Assembly: GCA_963715565.1 (NCBI GenBank)
Contig: OY970256.1
Coordinates: 310,001-374,000 of the forward strand
DNA length: 64,000 nucleotides
Direction: 5' to 3'
DNA from: JACVRN01 sp963715565
GTDB taxonomy: Bacteria > Acidobacteriota > Blastocatellia > Pyrinomonadales > Pyrinomonadaceae
Made by a program: the position numbers and the translations under genes. Below are positions 1 through 8,244 of this stretch, in pieces (position 1 is the stretch's first letter; the number at the start of each line of letters is the position of its first letter). The notes beneath the pieces are model-generated. The model saw nothing but the letters and a program-made list of their open reading frames with translations, was not told the DNA's origin and did no database searches.

Positions 1-1
1 C

Positions 2-1798
2 GCGATTCTGAACACGATGGTGGTTCCTGCCACCTTCACCATCGCGCCGACCTATTATCCGGGCGCGCCGTTCTTGAATCGCCTCTATGGCGAGTCGAGC
101 TTTACCGACATCGTCATCGGCGGCAAGATTCGCTTTACCGAACCGGACAACGCGCTGGGCTTTGGTATCATTCCCTTCTACCGCTGGTGGCTGGATAAGG
201 GCGATGATGTGCAGGGCTTCAATCAGTTGAATCGCGGCGCAGGGCCGGGTGGCGACATCGGTGATTTCGGGCTTGTCCTGTTCCTCGATGGCCGCTTGAG
301 CCGTTCAGTCAATGTCTCCGTCAACGGCGGTTACATCCTGAACAGCAATCCGAAAGACCCTGGTGGCTTTGTGATGTTGGACCGTCCGGACGAAGTTATC
401 GCCGGTATCGGTTTCGACTTCCCGGTCAACAAATGGTTCCAGCCCATCTTCGAGCTGCGCTCAACACAGTATGTCGGCGGTCGCACGCCGAATGCGTTTG
501 AGAACAGCCCCGTTGAGTTCACCGCCGGTACGAAGATTTATCCGCGCCGTTGGTGGGGCATCGGCATGTGGTATCGCCGCCACTTGAACCAGCAGCGCCA
601 GAACCTGTTTGAAGGTCAGAACTTCAACACGACCATCACGGCGTTTAGCGTGGACCCGAACGGCGTTAACCCGCCGGGATTGACCACGACGGGCGTCAGG
701 ACTGTGCCGGCGACGGTGAACGAGTTCCCGCGTGGATTCGTTCCTTCGGACGATGCTAACGGCTTCGGCTTCCAGGTTTGGGTTGGCCGTCGCAATGCGC
801 GTGCGCCCGAGTACCTGCCGAACCAGGCTCCGACCGTCACGCTCTCAGCTTCGTCAACTTCAATCATCCTGCCATGCCCGCCGGGCCGGTTGCCGCGTTG
901 CGACCCCGGACCGAGCGCCAGCCAGCAGGTTCAGTTGACGGCTAACGCCACCGATCCGGATGGCGATACGCTGCTCTATACCTACAACGTCTCGGGCGGA
1001 CGCATTACCGGCGAAGGTCCGAACGTCACGTGGGATTTGACAGGCGTGCAGCCGGGAACCTATACGGCAAACGTCGAAGTGGATGACGGCTGCGGCTGTA
1101 TCTCCTTCGCTTCGGTCACCGTCACTGTTGCAGATTGCAGCCAGTGCATCGTGCCGTGCCCGACTGTTGCCGTCAGTTGCCCGGATACGGTTGAACAGGG
1201 TACACCGATTACCTTCACAGCCAACGTCACGGGTGGTGACCCGAGCGTTGCTGCAACCTATAACTGGTCAGTCTCTGCCGGTACGATTACGAGCGGGCAG
1301 GGTACGCCTTCGATCACAGTTGACACTTCAAACGTCGGAGCAACGGCAGTCACGGCGACCGTGAATGTCGGCGGCTACCCGCCGGAATGCCAGACGCAAG
1401 CGTCTTGCACAACGCAGGTCACCGTTCGTCCGATTGCGCGCAAGTTTGACGAGTACGGCAACATCGCCTTCAACGACGAGAAAGCACGTCTCGACAACTT
1501 CGCAATTCAGTTGCAGAACGAGCCTGGATCACAGGGCTACATCATCGCTTACGCCGGACGGCGTGCACGCGCTGGTGAAGCTCAGGCTCGCGCCGACCGC
1601 GCCAAGGACTACCTGGTCAACACGCGCGGTATTGATCCGGGTCGTATTGTGACGGTGGATGGCGGATACCGTGAAGACCTTACGGTCGAGCTGTGGATCG
1701 TGCCGTCGGGGGCTATTGCACCGACTGCTGCGCCGACTCTACAGCCTTCGGACGTGACGATCATCACGGGCGGCACAGGCCGACGTCGTCGTCGTTAA
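2..1798 (+). CDS. OmpA-family outer-membrane protein with PKD/Ig-like repeats (5' end outside window)
   Basis: The reading frame is open from base 2, upstream of the first ATG at 17, so the gene almost certainly begins before the window. Counting from that ATG, residues 1 to about 265 alternate polar and hydrophobic residues and aromatics, as in an outer-membrane beta-barrel. Two Ig/PKD-like modules follow (about 270-372 and 375-470), each with paired cysteines. A C-terminal OmpA-like module (about 473-575, containing DEYGNIAF and a Gly-Arg-Ile-Val segment) would bind peptidoglycan. The likely role is an envelope structural protein tying the outer membrane to the cell wall. The protein ends in a run of arginines before TAA. 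The family is clear from the C-terminal module; the barrel is inferred. Confidence 0.75.
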   Translation, partial: AILNTMVVPATFTIAPTYYPGAPFLNRLYGESSFTDIVIGGKIRFTEPDNALGFGIIPFYRWWLDKGDDVQGFNQLNRGAGPGGDIGDFGLVLFLDGRLSRSVNVSVNGGYILNSNPKDPGGFVMLDRPDEVIAGIGFDFPVNKWFQPIFELRSTQYVGGRTPNAFENSPVEFTAGTKIYPRRWWGIGMWYRRHLNQQRQNLFEGQNFNTTITAFSVDPNGVNPPGLTTTGVRTVPATVNEFPRGFVPSDDANGFGFQVWVGRRNARAPEYLPNQAPTVTLSASSTSIILPCPPGRLPRCDPGPSASQQVQLTANATDPDGDTLLYTYNVSGGRITGEGPNVTWDLTGVQPGTYTANVEVDDGCGCISFASVTVTVADCSQCIVPCPTVAVSCPDTVEQGTPITFTANVTGGDPSVAATYNWSVSAGTITSGQGTPSITVDTSNVGATAVTATVNVGGYPPECQTQASCTTQVTVRPIARKFDEYGNIAFNDEKARLDNFAIQLQNEPGSQGYIIAYAGRRARAGEAQARADRAKDYLVNTRGIDPGRIVTVDGGYREDLTVELWIVPSGAIAPTAAPTLQPSDVTIITGGTGRRRRR

Positions 1799-1847
1799 TC
1801 AACTAACGCTCGCGGCTTTATTATAGAGTCGCAGCTCTTAACCGAAC

Positions 1848-1893
1848 GCGGGCGATGTTTCTTGAAAGAGAAGCATCGCCCGCTTCGCTTTTG
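1848..1893 (+). terminator. Rho-independent terminator
   Basis: A 10-bp perfect stem (1848-1857 paired with 1874-1883) with a 16-nt loop is followed by a T-rich run. It lies 50 nt after the stop codon of the OmpA-like gene. Confidence 0.7.
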
Positions 1894-2096
1894 AATTGAC
1901 CGGATGCGTCGCAAGTCCAATAGCGGTACAACCGCTTCTGACCGGGAGCGCATCCTATCTGCGATGTGGGGTTCGCGCGCTAAAAAACTCTCTCCTTCAT
2001 CAACAAGCGCAACTTCTGCTATAGTTATCCGATTTCTGTGGGACTGATGGCGACTACGCGTCCACGGTTCGCCCCGACCAACTACGAGGACACGAT

Positions 2097-4469
2097 ATGA
2101 GACCAATGCTGACTAGACTACTCAAACGTACGCTCTTTTTAATCACACTTTGCGCTCTCACCACGCCGCTCATGGGAGGCGGCAGCGCAAACATTAATGC
2201 TCAGGTCGCCGAAGGCGAGCGCGTGGCCGATGCTGCGGCGCAGTATGCTATGGACTGGCGTGGGACGGGTCCGACGGGCGGCGACGTGCGCGCCATCGTG
2301 ATTGACCCAAGCGATGCGCAGCGCCTCTATTTCGGCACGCTCGACGGACAGATTTATGTCTCCACAAACGGCGGCGGGTCGTGGCGGCTGCTCTACAATT
2401 TCAATCGCCCGAAGCTTTTCGTTGACCACATCATCGTCGACCCGCGCGACCCCAACACGCTTTACGTCGGCGGGCACAAGCACAAAGACCCCGGCGGATT
2501 TTTTAAGTCTACGGACGGCGGCCAGACGTGGCGCGAAAGCGAGCAGTTAAAGGCCGAGGCGATACACTCGCTGGAACAGTCGCCTTCGAACCCTAGCATC
2601 CTGACCGTGGGCACAAACAATCGTGTCTATCGTTCGACCGACTCGGGCGACACATGGGCGCTGACTTCGCCCTTCGGCTCGACGGCCATCGAATCGCTCG
2701 CCATAGACCCGCGCGACTCGAACACAATCTTTGCGGGCACGTGGTACTTGCCATATAAATCTACGGACGGCGGTCAGACGTGGCGCTCCATCAAGTCGGG
2801 CATGATTGACGATTCGGACGTCTTCGCCATCAACATAGACCCGCGCAATCCCAATCACATTATCGCCTCCGCCTGTAGCGGCATTTACGACTCTAAGAAC
2901 TCCGGCGAGTCGTGGCGCAAAGTGCAGGGCATCCCGTCACAGTCGCGACGCACGCGCGACATCCTGCAACATCCTTCGATTGCGGGACTCGTCTTCGCGG
3001 GAACGACCGAAGGCTTATGGCGCTCGACCAATGGCGGCGCTGACGGCTCTTGGACTTTGACGACGCGTCGTGATCTGGAGATAAATTCAATCGCCGTTCA
3101 CCCGCGCAACCCGCAGACTATTTTTATCGGCACGAACAACTACGGTGTGATGGTTTCGCGCGACGCCGGAAAGACTTTCACGCCGACCAACGAAGGCTAC
3201 AGCACGCGCTTTATCAACTTCATACTGCCTGACCGCGAGCGGCCCGAGCGCGTCTACGCCACCACCATCAACACGACCACGGGCGGCGGCTTTATCTATA
3301 TCAGCAACAACGGCGGAGCCACCTGGGAGCCTGCGATTCGCAACATCACCGTCAACCGCCTGACGGCCTACTCAATCCTTCAGGACCAGCGCGACGCGAA
3401 CACGATCTATCTGGGCACAAACTACGGCATCTATCGCTCGTTGGACAGAGGCGCATCGTGGGCTCCGATTGGCGCGCCCAAACCGGAGAAGCCCGCAAAG
3501 TCCAGGCGAGGCCGTGGAGCACGACCGAGCGCGTCGGCTGATGCGCCAGCGAGACCGCGCGCGGACGATATGACTAAGCGTGCGCAGCAGGCGTTGATTT
3601 CCGCAGGTTATGATCCGGGTCCGGCTGACGGCGCGGCGGGTACGAAAACAGTCGCGGCCATTAGAAAGTTCCAGACGGACAAGGGCATTCCCGTCTCTGG
3701 CAAACTGGACGACGCGACACTCTCTGCGCTTGGGCTTGCGGGCGGCGTGCAGACCACCACCCCCGCGGGCAAGATGCCCGTGCCCGTAGTCTTTCTCACA
3801 GATGCTGTCAACGCGCTTTCTCATACCTTTGACGAACGCAGCGGCAGGGCCGGAATACTCGCGGCCACGAACGCCGGACTGTATCGCACCTACGACCCTC
3901 TTCAGGGTTGGGAGAAAATCAATTACGGTCCGGGCATGGACTCGCGCACCACGGCCATCTCCGTTAGTCGTCAGAACCCCTCGACCATCTGGGTCGGCAC
4001 GGCCAACTCCGGTCTGCTCGTGACGCGTGACGGCGGCGAAACGTGGCAGCAAGTCAGGGGCGTTCCAAATCAGGCTCCGATTAGTGCTATTGAACAGGAC
4101 CCGCGCCGCTCGGCATATATATATGTGGGCACAAAGCAGAGCCTCTACGTCTCGCACGATGGCGGCGAGAAGTGGATGCGGCGCGGCGGCAATCTCCCGT
4201 ACGGCGATTACGCAAGCATACTGATTAACCCGGACAGCCCGGACGAAATCATTGTCGGCAACGCGTGGGAGAACGGCGGCGGCGTCTTCCGCTCGACCGA
4301 TGCGGGCATTAGCTGGAACCGGATTGACCCGCGAGAGCCGCGTCTGCCGAGCCAGCGCATCTGGGCGCTGGCCTTCGACCCGACGAGCCAGAACAAGATT
4401 TTCGTAGGCTCTCATTCGGCGGGCATCTACGTTGCGGAGCGTCAGGGCCGCGCTGCCGCTGTCAAGTAG
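2097..4469 (+). CDS. Secreted sialidase/BNR-type beta-propeller with an inserted peptidoglycan-binding domain
   Basis: The start ATG follows a GAGGA site with a 6-nt spacer. The first 36 residues form a signal peptide (basic start, hydrophobic core, cleavage near INAQ). The rest carries many Asp-box/BNR-like repeats (the SxDxGxTW pattern as STDGGQTW, SRDAGKTF, SHDGGEKW), as in the WD40/YVTN/BNR and sortilin-like propellers of acidobacterial secreted proteins. Residues about 492-547 are a separate peptidoglycan_binding_1 module (AQQALISAGYDPGP ... DATLSALGL), preceded by a basic proline-rich linker and inserted between blades. The protein is therefore probably exported and held at the cell wall. 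No sialidase active-site set could be assigned, so a binding or scaffold role is as likely as an enzymatic one. Confidence 0.75.
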   Translation: MRPMLTRLLKRTLFLITLCALTTPLMGGGSANINAQVAEGERVADAAAQYAMDWRGTGPTGGDVRAIVIDPSDAQRLYFGTLDGQIYVSTNGGGSWRLLYNFNRPKLFVDHIIVDPRDPNTLYVGGHKHKDPGGFFKSTDGGQTWRESEQLKAEAIHSLEQSPSNPSILTVGTNNRVYRSTDSGDTWALTSPFGSTAIESLAIDPRDSNTIFAGTWYLPYKSTDGGQTWRSIKSGMIDDSDVFAINIDPRNPNHIIASACSGIYDSKNSGESWRKVQGIPSQSRRTRDILQHPSIAGLVFAGTTEGLWRSTNGGADGSWTLTTRRDLEINSIAVHPRNPQTIFIGTNNYGVMVSRDAGKTFTPTNEGYSTRFINFILPDRERPERVYATTINTTTGGGFIYISNNGGATWEPAIRNITVNRLTAYSILQDQRDANTIYLGTNYGIYRSLDRGASWAPIGAPKPEKPAKSRRGRGARPSASADAPARPRADDMTKRAQQALISAGYDPGPADGAAGTKTVAAIRKFQTDKGIPVSGKLDDATLSALGLAGGVQTTTPAGKMPVPVVFLTDAVNALSHTFDERSGRAGILAATNAGLYRTYDPLQGWEKINYGPGMDSRTTAISVSRQNPSTIWVGTANSGLLVTRDGGETWQQVRGVPNQAPISAIEQDPRRSAYIYVGTKQSLYVSHDGGEKWMRRGGNLPYGDYASILINPDSPDEIIVGNAWENGGGVFRSTDAGISWNRIDPREPRLPSQRIWALAFDPTSQNKIFVGSHSAGIYVAERQGRAAAVK

Positions 4470-4475
4470 ACTGTG

Positions 4476-4578
4476 GAAGGCAAAAGCGCGTAAATCGTCA
4501 ATCGTGAATCGCGAATAGAGAAAAAGGCAGTTCTTCTATTTACGATTTACCATTTACGATTTACGCGCTTTCGCCTTC
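4476..4578. repeat. Heptad-word intergenic hairpin (TCGTAAA-type)
   Basis: A 23-nt left arm (4476-4498) pairs with 4556-4578 with one mismatch. The region between them repeats 7-nt variants of the word tcgtaaa/tcgtcaa/tcgtgaa. It begins 7 nt after the stop of the propeller gene and may act as its transcription terminator. Confidence 0.6.
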
Positions 4579-4587
4579 TTCCTCGCC

Positions 4588-4617
4588 TTGACACTTCAGG
4601 TTAACGGCGTGTACAGT
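4588..4617 (+). promoter_or_regulatory. Candidate sigma70 promoter for rpsA
   Basis: A perfect TTGACA (4588-4593) and TACAGT (4612-4617) are 18 nt apart. Transcription would give an mRNA leader of about 310 nt before the S1 start at 4933. The leader holds no other convincing gene. Ribosomal protein S1 often controls its own translation through such a leader, but no specific structure was worked out here. Confidence 0.4.
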
Positions 4618-4932
4618 GCCGACTTACCCGGTCAAGAGGCCGGCGATAGTCGGACCAAGCGGGCGACTACGGGCAAACTGGAAATTGAATGTAACTTTCA
4701 ACCTCCTAACACTTTCAAGCTCGCACTCCCGCCTCTGACTTCGAGTCATCCGGCTCATCGCTCCGAAGCCAATAAAGCCTCCGGCCTCTCACACGCGGTT
4801 GCTCTTTCGCGCACGCGCATGGCTCTTAAAGCGCGCGCAAGGGATTGCAGCCAATTTTGTGTCTCGGGTAGACGGCGCTGTCCACGCCATGCGCGCGCCG
4901 CAAATTCCAGGAGGAGTTCGACAGGAGTCCGC

Positions 4933-6852
4933 ATGTCCATCGAAGAAACCAAGCCGACTGACGGCGAGGCCACCAACAATCAATCTCAACCAGACGAGGG
5001 CGGCTCGACCGCAGCGCCCTCCGATGCCGGCCAGCCGCCACAGCCTGCCGCAAGTGCGGCTACGACCACCAACGCACAGGCGTCAGCTTCCGCTGCTCCG
5101 CAACGCGCTTCTTCCGGCGCTTCCCACGACGACGACGAAGATGAAGGAAGCAGCTCCGGCGGCATGGATTTTGGCGCGATGCTCGACCAGTTCGAGCAGG
5201 AGCAGGCAGCCTTTCAGGAAGGCGAAGTCGTGCGCGGCACGGTCGTCGGCGTCACAGAACGCGGCGTCGTCATAGACTTCGGTTACAAGTCCGAAGGCAT
5301 CGTTCCGCAGGTCGAGTTCATGGAAGGCGGCAATTTGACCGTCAAGCCGGGCGACGAAGTCGAAGTGCTCGTCAAGAGCATGGAGACCTCGGAAGGCTTT
5401 CCCGTTCTCTCACGCGCAGACGCCGTACGCATGAAGGCGTGGGACGAATTGGAGAAAGCATATAGCCAGGGCACGCCCATCAAGGGTCGCGTCACCGAAC
5501 GCATCAAGGGCGGCCTGCGCGTTGACATAGACGGCATCGCAGCTTTCCTCCCCGGCTCGCAGGTGGACGTTCGTCCCGTGCGCAATCTGGACTCCTTGCG
5601 CAATCAGGAAATCGAAGCCAAGGTCATCAAGCTCAACCGCAAGCGCTCGAACGTCGTCCTCTCGCGCAAGGCCGTGATAGAGGAACAGAACGAGGGCCGC
5701 AAGAGCAAGACCCTGGATCAAATCGAAGAGGACATCATCGTCGAAGGCCAGATTAAGAACCTGACCGACTACGGCGCGTTCGTAGACCTCGGCGGCATTG
5801 ACGGTCTACTACACGTTACAGACATGTCGTGGGGACGACTTCAGAATCCCGCCGAGCTTTTCAAGGTCGGCGACTCCGTACAGGTCAAGGTCTTAAAATT
5901 TGACAAGGACCGCGAGCGTGTCTCTCTTGGCTACAAGCAATTGCAGCCCGACCCGTGGCAGAGTGTCGAGGAGCGTTACCCAATCGGCAAGCGCATGCAT
6001 GGCAAGGTCGCGAGCGTCACAGACTACGGCGCGTTCATAGAGCTTGAGCCCGGCGTCGAAGGTCTCGTTCACGTTTCGGAGATGAGCTGGTCCAAGCGCA
6101 TCAAGCATCCCTCGAAGATAGTCAATACGGGCGACGATGTGGATGTCGAAGTGCTGAGCATTGACCCCAAGGCGCGCCGCATCAGCCTCGGCATGAAGCA
6201 GGTGCAATCGAATCCCTGGGACACTTTGAAAGACCGTTACGAAGTCGGTTCAAAAGTGCGCGGGCGCGTGCGCAACTTGACGGACTTCGGTGCATTCATT
6301 GAAGTCGAAGACGGCGTGGACGGTCTTGTTCACGTCTCCGATATTTCGTGGGCCAAGCGCATCAAGCATCCGGGCGAAGTCTTGAAGAAGGGTCAGGAAA
6401 TCGAAGCCGTCATCACGAGCATCGATACGGAGAATCGTCGGCTGTCTCTTTCCATCAAAGACCTTGAGCCGAACGCGTGGGATCGCTTTATCACGGAGCA
6501 CAAGCCGGGCGATGTGGTGAAGGGCAAGATTGCGCGCTTCGCTAACTTCGGCGCGTTTGTCGAACTCGGTGATAATCTTGAAGGCTTGTGTCACATCTCT
6601 GAATTGTCGGACGAGCGAGTGGAGCGTCCCGAACAGGCCGTGCAGATTGGACAGGAGCTGGAGTTTAAAATCCTGCGTATAGATGCCGAGGCCAAAAAGA
6701 TTGGTCTTTCGGCGCGCGCCGCCTCGCACAACGAGCCCATCGTTGACACCAAGAGCTATTCGACGGAAGCGGGCGGCGGCATGGCAAGCCTGGGCGAGCT
6801 GGCGGGCCTTGGGCTTCCAAGACCGAGCGAACAAGACAAAGACAGCGAATAG
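4933..6852 (+). CDS. rpsA: 30S ribosomal protein S1
   Basis: This is the RNA-binding protein that brings mRNA to the small ribosomal subunit. It has 639 residues. An acidic, Ser/Ala/Gln-rich N-terminal tail of about 85 residues is followed by six S1 (OB-fold) domains. Domains 3-6 carry the typical core seen as DYGAFVDL, DYGAFIEL, DFGAFIEV and NFGAFVEL, with LVHVSEMSW-type motifs. The ATG at 4933 is chosen because AGGAG lies 5 nt upstream and a second AGGAGGAG lies just before it. The same frame is open further upstream but there overlaps the promoter. An HU/IHF gene follows, echoing the rpsA-ihfB order of proteobacteria. Confidence 0.95.
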   Translation: MSIEETKPTDGEATNNQSQPDEGGSTAAPSDAGQPPQPAASAATTTNAQASASAAPQRASSGASHDDDEDEGSSSGGMDFGAMLDQFEQEQAAFQEGEVVRGTVVGVTERGVVIDFGYKSEGIVPQVEFMEGGNLTVKPGDEVEVLVKSMETSEGFPVLSRADAVRMKAWDELEKAYSQGTPIKGRVTERIKGGLRVDIDGIAAFLPGSQVDVRPVRNLDSLRNQEIEAKVIKLNRKRSNVVLSRKAVIEEQNEGRKSKTLDQIEEDIIVEGQIKNLTDYGAFVDLGGIDGLLHVTDMSWGRLQNPAELFKVGDSVQVKVLKFDKDRERVSLGYKQLQPDPWQSVEERYPIGKRMHGKVASVTDYGAFIELEPGVEGLVHVSEMSWSKRIKHPSKIVNTGDDVDVEVLSIDPKARRISLGMKQVQSNPWDTLKDRYEVGSKVRGRVRNLTDFGAFIEVEDGVDGLVHVSDISWAKRIKHPGEVLKKGQEIEAVITSIDTENRRLSLSIKDLEPNAWDRFITEHKPGDVVKGKIARFANFGAFVELGDNLEGLCHISELSDERVERPEQAVQIGQELEFKILRIDAEAKKIGLSARAASHNEPIVDTKSYSTEAGGGMASLGELAGLGLPRPSEQDKDSE

Positions 6853-6882
6853 CCGGGGCTGTCAAAACGGAGCGCAAACCGA

Positions 6883-6941
6883 GAGCGGTTGCGGGCAGGG
6901 AACATAAAAGCTTGTGTTCTGCCCGCAACCGCTCCTTCGCT
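6883..6941 (+). terminator. Terminator after rpsA
   Basis: A 16-bp perfect GC-rich stem (6883-6898 with 6919-6934) is followed by a short T-rich stretch, 30 nt after the rpsA stop. Confidence 0.6.
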
Positions 6942-7131
6942 TTTCCCTGTGGGGCTCGGTAAAATGTTGGCTGCATGGCGCTTGCGGTCTTGCGGGAGTC
7001 ACACGGAATCTGTTACTGTACAGCCTGCCCAAGGTAGAATTCTTACCACACGATTTGTAAGCAGAAAATTTTTGACCCACACAGAGGTCTTTGAGGCGCA
7101 CGCGCCTTTTGTCCAACAGCGAGGTAGAGGC

Positions 7132-7488
7132 ATGACGAAAGCTGATCTGGTTGAAGACGTTGCCAAGGCCGCCGAGTTGACCAAAAAGGATGCCGAGCGG
7201 CTGGTCGAAATCGTCTTTGAGAGCATCATCGAGACGCTGAACAAAGGCGAGAAGATAGAGCTGCGCGGGTTCGGCAGTTTTCGCGTGCGCGAGCGCGGCG
7301 CACGCCGTGGCCGTAATCCGAAAACGGGCGACCCCGTCAACATCCCCGCCAAGCGCGTCCCATACTTCAAGCCCGGAAAAGAATTGAAAGAGCTGATCAA
7401 CGAAGAGACGGCGTCCAGCCCCGGCCCGACCACTGAGACACCCAGCGCTAACAATCCGGAAAACGATTCGACACCTCCCGCCATGTAA
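7132..7488 (+). CDS. HU/IHF-family DNA-binding protein
   Basis: This is a small histone-like protein that bends DNA as a dimer. Residues 1-93 are a complete HU/IHF fold: an N-terminal helical pair (TKADLVEDVAKAAELT), the ELRGFGSF strand, the flexible DNA-clasping arm with the family signature GRNPKTGDPVNIPAKR, and the closing KPGKELKELI helix. A Ser/Thr/Pro-rich tail of about 25 residues extends beyond the usual ~90-95 residues. The ATG at 7132 has GAGG 7 nt upstream. The same frame is open upstream of it, but that part has no HU homology. Whether it works as HU or as an IHF subunit cannot be decided from sequence alone. Confidence 0.9.
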   Translation: MTKADLVEDVAKAAELTKKDAERLVEIVFESIIETLNKGEKIELRGFGSFRVRERGARRGRNPKTGDPVNIPAKRVPYFKPGKELKELINEETASSPGPTTETPSANNPENDSTPPAM

Positions 7489-7515
7489 GCCGTCTTTAAG
7501 GGGAGGTGCTGTTCG

Positions 7516-8010
7516 ATGGACGTGCTGTGGAGTCCGTGGCGCTACGATTACATCAAATCAAACGCGCCTCCTGAAGAGGGCCGCGCCCCGGTTTGCGTCT
7601 TCTGCGAGCTGCAACGCGACGAGGCGGAAGACGAAAGCAAATATATTCTTCACCGCGCCGCACACAACTACATAGTCCTCAACGTCTACCCTTATATCAG
7701 CGGCCATCTCTTAATCGTGCCCTACACGCACGTCGGCGAGCTGGACCAGGCCGCGAAAGAGGTGACGGACGAGTTGATGGATTTGACCAAGCGATGCCAG
7801 ACCGCGCTGCGTGAAACCTACAATCCACACGGTTTCAACTTAGGAATGAATCTGGGCAAAGCCGCAGGGGCAGGCGTCGCCGGACACATTCACCTCCACA
7901 TCATGCCGCGCTGGATAGGCGACTCGAACTTCATGTCCACAATCGGCGAAACCCGCGTCATCCCCGAAGACCTCCGAACGACTTACAATAAACTGCGCGA
8001 ACATTTTTAA
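7516..8010 (+). CDS. HIT-family nucleotide hydrolase/transferase
   Basis: A 164-residue cytoplasmic HIT-superfamily enzyme of the kind that cleaves dinucleoside polyphosphates or nucleotidyl adducts. The histidine triad is GHIHLHIMPRW near residues 126-136, with the middle histidine as nucleophile. The N-terminal CVFCEL pair of cysteines and the segment LHRAAHNYIVLNVYPY are typical of the FHIT/Ap4A-phosphorylase-like bacterial branch. A strong GGGAGGTG ribosome site lies 7 nt before the ATG. It follows the HU gene by 27 nt and may share its transcript. The natural substrate is not evident. Confidence 0.88.
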   Translation: MDVLWSPWRYDYIKSNAPPEEGRAPVCVFCELQRDEAEDESKYILHRAAHNYIVLNVYPYISGHLLIVPYTHVGELDQAAKEVTDELMDLTKRCQTALRETYNPHGFNLGMNLGKAAGAGVAGHIHLHIMPRWIGDSNFMSTIGETRVIPEDLRTTYNKLREHF

Positions 8011-8023
8011 GTCATCTTTTCTG

Positions 8024-8207
8024 AGCCCCGCGAGGGGCGACATATCAGTAGCCCACATCGTCAGATGTGGGTCATGCGCGAGCAAACATCATCAAGCCCC
8101 GTAGGGGCGACATTGGATGTCGCCCCTACGGGGCTTAGGAATTTATTGCTATGCGTGTTCCCACCACTTACGTGGTGGGCTACTGATATATCGCCCCTCG
8201 CGGGGCT
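8024..8207. repeat. Cloverleaf intergenic element, copy A
   Basis: An outer stem pairs 8024-8055 with 8176-8207, almost perfect over 32 nt. It encloses three hairpins: 8052-8071, a 43-nt central arm (8094-8136), and 8160-8179. The whole would fold as a cloverleaf on either strand. A second copy with compensatory changes lies at 26542-26728. It sits between the convergent ends of the HIT gene and pgpH. It resembles REP/BIME elements moved by RAYT-type transposases, but no such gene is in the window. Confidence 0.8.
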
Positions 8208-8244
8208 AAAACAAAACGCTCTGCTGCTGCATCGCTGTGTTGCT

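Noticed and set aside
4588..4932. N-terminal extension of ribosomal protein S1 in the same frame
   Set aside because: The region contains the promoter and leader, lacks S1 homology, and the ATG at 4933 has a proper ribosome site.
8024..8207. Element A as an insertion sequence with a transposase
   Set aside because: No open frame of useful size exists inside; it can only be a non-autonomous structured element.
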